Assembly: GCA_937957815.1 (NCBI GenBank) | Contig: CALFXN010000388.1 | Span: 1 to 10,857, forward strand | Direction: 5' to 3' | Length of the DNA: 10,857 nucleotides | Origin: an uncultured Synergistales bacterium | GTDB taxonomy: Bacteria; Synergistota; Synergistia; Synergistales; Aminobacteriaceae | In this document: piece after piece, positions 6,909-10,857 of the stretch | Numbering within the stretch: position 1 is the first letter of the stretch | How the letters are laid out: every line of letters starts with the position of its first letter | The notes under the pieces: generated by a model | Database searches by the model: none | Told to the model about the DNA's origin: nothing | What the model saw: the letters and a program-made list of their open reading frames with translations, nothing else | Made by a program: the position numbers and the translations under genes

Positions 6909-8455
6909 CACAAGAGGAAATGAAGGACAATCTGAATACCCGGGAAAGCACGACTGAAGAGGAAATGGAGCACGTGGAGGCACCCGTCGAGGAAAGTATG
7001 GAGAGTATCCTCAGAAAGTATGGCGACATGGAGGATCTCCACCGAGGAAAGATCATTTCGGGGAATATCGTTGGCCAGGGCGACGACGGATGGCTCGTGG
7101 ATGTCGGATACAAGTGCGAAGGTTTTCTTCCGGCCCGTGAGTGGTCCCACAAAATGCTCGTCAACGATGCGGAGAAGCCCGAGATCAACGATCCGGTCAC
7201 GGTAGAGGTCATCAACGTCCGCCATGGCGAAGAAGCACAGCTTCATGTTAGCCGATGGCGCTGTGAGTTCGACAAAAGATGGAACACCCTTGAGGAAAAG
7301 CTCTCCCAGAACGACGTGGTTACCGTACGCGGGCTTCGCAAGGTCAAGGGCGGTCTCATGGTTGACTGCTGCTCCCTGGAGGGATTTGTCCCCATTTCCC
7401 ATCTCGCCGCCGAAGGACGCGGAGTCAATCCCGGCAAATACGTCGGAGAGGAATTCGAAGTCAAGCTGCTTGAGAAGGATCGAAGAAAACGCCGGCTCGT
7501 CCTTTCCCGTCGACTCTTGCTTGAACAGGAACTGTCTACCCAGAGGGATTCCTTCTACGGAAACGTCGTCGAAGGCGCGGTTCTCGAAGGCACCGTCAGC
7601 AGCATTACCGCGTTCGGAGTTTTTGTCAATCTCGGTCCGATCGACGGTCTCGTCCATATGAGCGAGCTGTCGTGGAAGCGCAACAACAAGCCCAAGGATC
7701 TCGTCAAGAAGGGCGATACCGTTACTGTCAAGGTCATCGGAATCGACAGGGAGAACAGCCGTATTTCCCTCAGCATCAAGCAGACACAGCCCGATCCGTG
7801 GCTTACCGCAACAGAACGGTGGAAGAGCGGAACTCGAACGACGGGAGTCGTCACGAACGTCACGGACTTCGGAGCCTTCGTTGAGATAGAACCCGGAGTC
7901 GAAGGACTCATCCACATTGGAGATCTCTGCTGGGCGAGGATCAAGCACCCCAAGGAAGTTCTCAAGAAGGGACAGGAAGTCGAGGTTGTCGTTCTGGACG
8001 TCGACGGCGAAAAGAAGCGCATCAGTCTCGGTTACAAGCAGCTTCATGATCCGTGGGCAAACATCGACTCGCGCTTCAATGTCGGCCAGGACATCACCGT
8101 CAAGGTCGTCCGCCTTGCGGATTTCGGGGCCTTCGTCGAGGTCGAAGAGGGCGTGGAGGCTCTCATCCACATTTCGCAGCTGAGTACGAAACGTGTCGAC
8201 AAACCGCAGGATGTCCTTTCAGAAGGACAGGAAGTCATCGCGCGCGTGATCGAGATCAACCCGTCGGAACGCAGGATGCGCCTCAGTCTGAGCGCTCTCG
8301 AGGAAGACGAGGGGCGGAAGCGGCACGAGGAAGAGAAAAAGCGCCGTGCGTCAGCTCCAAAGGTCGAGCGGGAAAAGGAAAAGCCCTCTTCCTACCCCGT
8401 CGACGAGCAGCAGGTCACGATCGGAGATTTCCTGAAAGACTCCTTCAGACAGTAA
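6905..8455 (+). CDS. rpsA: 30S ribosomal protein S1 (five S1 domains)
   Basis: 516 residues from ATG 6905. S1 is an RNA-binding protein of the small subunit that helps load mRNA. After an acidic N-terminal segment (1-45) come five OB-fold S1 repeats at about 48-117, 135-203, 223-292, 309-378 and 395-464. Repeats 3-5 are the most typical (ITAFGVFVNL, VTDFGAFVEI, LADFGAFVEV, each followed by GLIHI/GLVHM/ALIHI-type strands). Repeats 3 and 4 end in DPW. The tail (465-516) is highly charged and ends VTIGDFLKDSFRQ. E. coli S1 has six repeats and Bacillus YpfD four, so this is intermediate. An open frame extends 120 nt upstream of ATG 6905, but AAGGGGGAT at 6888-6895 with a 9-nt spacer and the ATGA overlap with ispH fix the start. 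It is the only complete gene here with a TAA stop, and it is followed by a strong terminator. Confidence 0.96.
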   Translation: MTQEEMKDNLNTRESTTEEEMEHVEAPVEESMESILRKYGDMEDLHRGKIISGNIVGQGDDGWLVDVGYKCEGFLPAREWSHKMLVNDAEKPEINDPVTVEVINVRHGEEAQLHVSRWRCEFDKRWNTLEEKLSQNDVVTVRGLRKVKGGLMVDCCSLEGFVPISHLAAEGRGVNPGKYVGEEFEVKLLEKDRRKRRLVLSRRLLLEQELSTQRDSFYGNVVEGAVLEGTVSSITAFGVFVNLGPIDGLVHMSELSWKRNNKPKDLVKKGDTVTVKVIGIDRENSRISLSIKQTQPDPWLTATERWKSGTRTTGVVTNVTDFGAFVEIEPGVEGLIHIGDLCWARIKHPKEVLKKGQEVEVVVLDVDGEKKRISLGYKQLHDPWANIDSRFNVGQDITVKVVRLADFGAFVEVEEGVEALIHISQLSTKRVDKPQDVLSEGQEVIARVIEINPSERRMRLSLSALEEDEGRKRHEEEKKRRASAPKVEREKEKPSSYPVDEQQVTIGDFLKDSFRQ

Positions 8456-8473
8456 ATTTTGGAAAACCGCGAG

Positions 8474-8509
8474 GGCAGGGTCGCACGAACGCGACCCTGC
8501 CTTTTGTTT
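8474..8509 (+). terminator. Rho-independent terminator after rpsA
   Basis: A perfect 11-bp GC-rich stem (8474-8484 pairing with 8491-8501, left arm GGCAGGGTCGC) closes a 6-nt loop ACGAAC and is followed at once by TTTTGTTT. It begins 18 nt after the rpsA stop. It should end most transcripts of the alaS-rpsA block. The def start codon is only 14 nt further on, which leaves no room for a promoter between them. Confidence 0.93.
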
Positions 8510-8516
8510 GAGGTGA
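8510..8516 (+). promoter_or_regulatory. Ribosome-binding site that decides the GTG start of def
   Basis: GAGGTGA ends 7 nt before GTG 8524 and 16 nt before the alternative in-frame ATG 8533. The spacing favours the GTG. It directly follows the T-tract of the terminator. Confidence 0.7.
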
Positions 8517-8523
8517 TTGAGCT

Positions 8524-9021
8524 GTGGAAGAAATGCGTTTACGGGTGTATCCTGATCCGGTTTTAAGGGGATCGACGAGTCGCATTACGGAATTCGATGA
8601 CGCGATGCGCGAAAGAATCTCCGCCATGGTGAAAATAATGCATGAGAGGGATGGAGTCGGCCTCGCGGGACCGCAAGTCGGTTGGTCCGCGCGGATTGCC
8701 GTCGTTTTCGACGGAGAGAAGACGCAGACCCTCATCAACCCTGTCGTCGAATCAGCAGAAGGAGAGCAGGAAGGCGAGGAGGGGTGTCTGAGCTTTCCCG
8801 GAATCTTCACGAAGGTGCGTCGCGCGAATAAGGTCACGGTCAGAGCTTTCGACGAATACGGCAACGAGCGCGTTCTGTCTGCGGAAGGGTTCGTCGCTCG
8901 GGCGTTCCTTCATGAAATTGACCATCTGAACGGGCGTCTTCTCATCGACACGATGTCCCCGCTGAAGCGGAATCTCGTTCGAAAGAAGATGCGGCGTCTT
9001 GAAAGGGAAGAGGACATGTGA
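8524..9021 (+). CDS. def: Peptide deformylase
   Basis: 165 residues. A metalloenzyme that removes the formyl group from the N-terminal methionine of new proteins. The three family motifs are present: GVGLAGPQ at 44-51 (Q51; the second Ala of the classical GxGLAAxQ is Gly), EGCLS at 86-90 (metal ligand C88) and HEIDHLNG at 130-137 (metal ligands H130 and H134, catalytic E131). The N-terminal LRVYPDPVLR is also typical. GTG 8524 is preferred on ribosome-site spacing; starting at ATG 8533 would remove only three residues and leave the protein functional. The last residues (KKMRRLEREEDM) are charged. It is the first gene after the terminator and overlaps fmt by GTGA, the classic def-fmt pair whose products remove and add the same formyl group. 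Confidence 0.97.
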   Translation: MEEMRLRVYPDPVLRGSTSRITEFDDAMRERISAMVKIMHERDGVGLAGPQVGWSARIAVVFDGEKTQTLINPVVESAEGEQEGEEGCLSFPGIFTKVRRANKVTVRAFDEYGNERVLSAEGFVARAFLHEIDHLNGRLLIDTMSPLKRNLVRKKMRRLEREEDM

Positions 9022-9947
9022 CGAAGTTCTGGTTCGTCGGATCCGGTTCGTTTGCAGCGGAGTGTCTCTCCCGCCTTTCCCGGGGGATCCGTTTCGGGCT
9101 CGTCGTCACCGGAACTCCCTCGGTCGCCGGACGAGGACTCAAGTCGCGACCGACCGAAGTCGACGTATGGTGTCACGACGCTGGTATCGATATTCACCGC
9201 ACAGAATGCCTTCGGAACGATGCCATCCTGAAGAACCTCCTTGAAGAGGATACCCCGGATCTTCTTCTGGTTGTCGACTTCGGACAGAAAGTCCTTCCTC
9301 CCTTCCTCAACCTTCCCCGTTTCGGGTGTTACAACATACATCCGTCACTCCTTCCGCGCTATCGGGGCGCCGCACCGGTACAGCGATCGATTCTCGCGGG
9401 CGACAGCGAGTCGGGCGTAACGCTCTTCAGGCTCGTCGAGTCGATGGACGCGGGCCCCATCGTCGCTCAGGAGACGATACCGATTCCCGGGGACACCTGC
9501 GCAGGGGAATTCGCTTCGATTTGTGCGAATAAAGGTAGCGAGCTTTTCCTCAATGGTGTAAAATCTATTATTGATGGAACTTGTGAGTTTAGAGAGCAAA
9601 ATTCTGAATCCGTTTCGTATGCGGTAAAAATTCACAAAGATGAATCTCGTGTCGTGTGGTCGGAACCGTCGGACACGATACACAATCGAGTTCGCGCATT
9701 CAACCCGGAACCCGGGGCGTTTTTTTTCCTTCAGGGAAAGAGGGTAAAAGTCTGGCGAACGAGAAAGTCGGAAGGGACGGGAAGTCCGGGAACGCTTCTC
9801 GACATCGACAGGGAGGGATTCCCGGTCGTTGCGGCGGGGCGCGGAGGAGTGACCCTGATTTCCGTTCAGCCCGAGGGGAAGCGCACCATGACGGCTTCTG
9901 ACTGGATACGGGGCATTCGTTTGAACAAGGGGGCGGTTCTGGAGTGA
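9018..9947 (+). CDS. fmt: Methionyl-tRNA formyltransferase
   Basis: 309 residues. It formylates initiator Met-tRNA using 10-formyl-tetrahydrofolate. The catalytic Asn-His-Asp set is N106 and H108 in CYNIHPSLLPRYRGAAP, and D144 in SMDAGPI. The C-terminal OB-type domain, which contacts the tRNA, starts near 200 and contains IHNRVRAFNPEPGAFF. The N-terminal nucleotide-fold strand reads FVGSGSFAAECL in place of the common FMGTPxFA, a mild divergence. GTG 9018 overlaps the def stop (GTGA), with AAGGGAAGAGG just upstream in the end of def. Codons for residues about 172-211, the linker between the domains, sit in a strikingly AT-rich patch (43 GC of 120 bases) with codons such as AAA, ATT, AGA and TCT that are rare in the neighbours. 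The reading frame stays intact and the protein sequence is plausible throughout. It overlaps the next gene by GTGA. Confidence 0.96.
   Translation: MTKFWFVGSGSFAAECLSRLSRGIRFGLVVTGTPSVAGRGLKSRPTEVDVWCHDAGIDIHRTECLRNDAILKNLLEEDTPDLLLVVDFGQKVLPPFLNLPRFGCYNIHPSLLPRYRGAAPVQRSILAGDSESGVTLFRLVESMDAGPIVAQETIPIPGDTCAGEFASICANKGSELFLNGVKSIIDGTCEFREQNSESVSYAVKIHKDESRVVWSEPSDTIHNRVRAFNPEPGAFFFLQGKRVKVWRTRKSEGTGSPGTLLDIDREGFPVVAAGRGGVTLISVQPEGKRTMTASDWIRGIRLNKGAVLE
9531..9650. other. AT-rich patch within fmt
   Basis: Hand count gives 43 GC in 120 bases (36%), against 39/60 at 9421-9480 and 37/60 at 9661-9720. It covers the linker between the two Fmt domains. It includes two -10-like hexamers, TAAAAT (9559-9564) and TATTAT (9566-9571), but only weak -35 candidates (TAGCGA at 9536-9541, 17 nt before TAAAAT). 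It could be a relaxed linker, a short recombined segment, or house a weak promoter for the downstream genes. Confidence 0.75.
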
Positions 9948-10705
9948 TTCCGGATGACATTACCGTTTTTGCCGATCTCATCAAGCTCTATGAATGGCCG
10001 AAGACGATCGCCGTGACCGGGGCGCTTGGATCCGGAAAAACCGAATGGGTTCTCAACCTCGCTCTCGGGCTCAAGGCATCGGGACACAACGTCACTATCG
10101 CAGACGTCGATATCATCAATCCCTATTTCTGTGTCAGACAGGTTTCCGAAACGCTGAAAGGCAAGGGTTTTTCCATCATCACTCCGCCGGAACACGCCAA
10201 GTGGAGCGACATGTCCGTCATCAACGCAAAGGTCGGGTGGGCTCTTTCCTCGGAAAACGGGAGCCTTCTCCTCGATATCGGGGGAGACGCCGAGGGCGCG
10301 TTGGCGCTGAAGCAGTTCGAGCCCGAAATCAGGAAGTCCGGCTATCTCCTCGTCCTCGTTGTCAACGCCTTCCGTCCGGTAACGTCCTCAACGGCGCGAA
10401 TAGAGCAGATGCTCAGAAAGATGGAATCCATCGGAGGACTTCGTGTCGGAGCCCTTATCAGCAATTCCCACCTTATGCAGGAAACGACCGCCGCGCATTG
10501 TCTCGAAGGATTGTCCGTAGTCCGGGAAGCCGGTCGCACCCTCGGTCTTCCGGTTCTATACGCAGGGGTCGCGCCGGCGCTGCTTGACGAAGTCCGAACG
10601 CTTCAGAAACCCCATGAAGCGATTCCGGTATGGCCCGTTTCCCGATATATGCTTCTCCCGTGGGAGGACGGATGCATCTGGTCGCAGGGTGATCGTCGAC
10701 AGTGA
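9944..10705 (+). CDS. P-loop ATPase of unknown function (CobQ/MinD/ParA-like), linked to ferredoxin oxidoreductase genes
   Basis: 253 residues, cytoplasmic, no signal peptide or membrane helix seen. After a short lead (1-20) comes a Walker A, GALGSGKTE at 26-34 (K32), then ADVDIINPYF at 53-62 (D54, D56), which resembles the switch I region of MinD/ParA/CobQ-type ATPases. LLLDIGGDAEGALAL around 108-122 (D111, D115) resembles a Walker B/switch II DxGGD. VVNAFRP at 139-145 may be the base-recognition strand. It lacks the KGGxGKT signature lysine of true MinD/ParA and the amidotransferase domain of CobB/CobQ. Databases often label such proteins 'cobyrinic acid a,c-diamide synthase', which is probably misleading. 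GTG 9944 overlaps the fmt stop (GTGA), with AAGGGGG about 10 nt upstream. The ferredoxin-subunit gene follows after 53 nt. A role in assembling or regulating that oxidoreductase is a guess from position. No function is demonstrated. Confidence 0.88.
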   Translation: MIPDDITVFADLIKLYEWPKTIAVTGALGSGKTEWVLNLALGLKASGHNVTIADVDIINPYFCVRQVSETLKGKGFSIITPPEHAKWSDMSVINAKVGWALSSENGSLLLDIGGDAEGALALKQFEPEIRKSGYLLVLVVNAFRPVTSSTARIEQMLRKMESIGGLRVGALISNSHLMQETTAAHCLEGLSVVREAGRTLGLPVLYAGVAPALLDEVRTLQKPHEAIPVWPVSRYMLLPWEDGCIWSQGDRRQ

Positions 10706-10758
10706 GTTATTTTCGAGTCTCACGTGTTTCATAAATGCTGGAAGGGGTGGTGCGTGTC
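10706..10758. other. 53-nt spacer before the ferredoxin subunit; no clear signal
   Basis: Apart from the rpsA-def gap this is the only real intergenic space. It has no hairpin with a T-tract, so transcription from the ATPase probably continues. A CATAAA -10-like hexamer (10730-10735) has only a poor -35 partner. The end holds the ribosome site GAAGGGGTGG (10741-10750) for the next gene. Confidence 0.6.
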
Positions 10759-10857
10759 ATGGCGAAGGGAAGAATCACCGTTCTCGAAGAGTATTGCAAA
10801 AGCTGTGGGTTGTGCGTAGCGGCGTGTCCCGTGAAGGTGCTGCGGATTTCTGAACGT
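10759..10857 (+). CDS. 4Fe-4S ferredoxin-type subunit, probably delta (KorD) subunit of a 2-oxoacid:ferredoxin oxidoreductase (3' truncated)
   Basis: 33 residues are seen before the window ends, with no stop. The sequence MAKGRITVLEEYCKSCGLCVAACP contains a complete CxxCxxCxxxCP motif (C13, C16, C19, C23), which binds one 4Fe-4S cluster. The short N-terminus before the first Cys and the following VKVLRISER look like the small delta subunit of 2-oxoglutarate or other 2-oxoacid:ferredoxin oxidoreductases, which passes electrons from the thiamine-diphosphate subunit to ferredoxin. A plain ferredoxin or a porD/vorD homologue is possible, since only the start is visible. ATG 10759 is chosen because GAAGGGGTGG ends 8 nt upstream; an in-frame GTG at 10750 is a weaker alternative. 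The expected next genes, korA, korB and korC, lie outside the window. Confidence 0.82.
   Translation, partial: MAKGRITVLEEYCKSCGLCVAACPVKVLRISER

Noticed and set aside
6632..8170. 512-codon open frame on the minus strand opposite ispH and rpsA
   Set aside because: It lies entirely opposite the conserved ispH and rpsA genes, its translation shows no recognisable domain, and long antisense frames are expected from GC-rich codon use.
7850..8190. Repeated DNA between rpsA segments
   Set aside because: The similarity is explained by adjacent S1 protein repeats (DFGAFVE... in repeats 4 and 5), not by a separate DNA repeat.
8430..8458. Possible promoter for def (TCCTGA-N17-TAAATT) at the rpsA stop
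   Set aside because: The -35 matches the consensus at only about two positions, and transcription from it would have to cross the terminator hairpin.
10730..10735. CATAAA as a -10 box for the ferredoxin-subunit gene
   Set aside because: The best upstream hexamer at usual spacing (TTATTT) is a weak -35, so not called.
1..10857. CRISPR array, tRNA/rRNA gene, insertion sequence or toxin-antitoxin pair
   Set aside because: No regularly spaced repeats, cloverleaf-like sequence, transposase motifs or terminal inverted repeats were seen; nearly all bases are used by housekeeping genes.

Overview
This window is a dense stretch of bacterial housekeeping genes, all on the + strand, with almost no non-coding DNA. 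It reads alaS (3' end) - ruvX - mutS - mutL - miaA - ispH - rpsA - [terminator] - def - fmt - P-loop ATPase - 4Fe-4S ferredoxin subunit (5' end, cut by the window). The DNA is GC-rich (short stretches I counted are about 62-65%). The gene order, the style of the proteins (five-domain S1, MutL with a C-terminal nuclease site, MEP-pathway IspH) and a ferredoxin-type oxidoreductase gene at the right edge suggest an anaerobe. Synergistota is my best guess and a clostridial Firmicute the main alternative. This is an inference from gene order and protein style, not a database result.

Left block (1-8455): seven genes for translation quality, DNA repair and RNA/isoprenoid metabolism. Spacing is extreme. 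alaS and ruvX are 1 nt apart; ruvX/mutS, mutS/mutL and ispH/rpsA overlap by ATGA; miaA/ispH overlaps by TTGA; mutL/miaA abut as TAGATG. Translational coupling through the whole block is therefore likely. MutS and MutL carry all core motifs. MutL keeps most of the endonuclease-site residues and both proteins have sequences resembling sliding-clamp-binding motifs, which fits MutH-independent mismatch repair. A possible internal promoter within ispH could give rpsA extra transcription.

Boundary (8456-8523): the only clear transcription signal, a perfect 11-bp GC-rich hairpin followed by TTTTGTTT, directly after rpsA. Only 14 nt separate it from the def start, so the right block must rely on read-through or on a promoter within or upstream of rpsA's end.

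Right block (8524-10857): def and fmt (removal and addition of the N-formyl group on initiator methionine) are joined by a GTGA overlap. They are followed, again by GTGA, by an uncharacterised P-loop ATPase, then a ferredoxin-like subunit that probably opens a 2-oxoacid:ferredoxin oxidoreductase operon. fmt contains a conspicuous AT-rich patch (36% GC by hand count) at its interdomain linker.

I found no tRNA, rRNA, CRISPR array, mobile element, frameshifted gene or clearly new multi-gene system. The most open biological question is the ATPase linked to the oxidoreductase gene.
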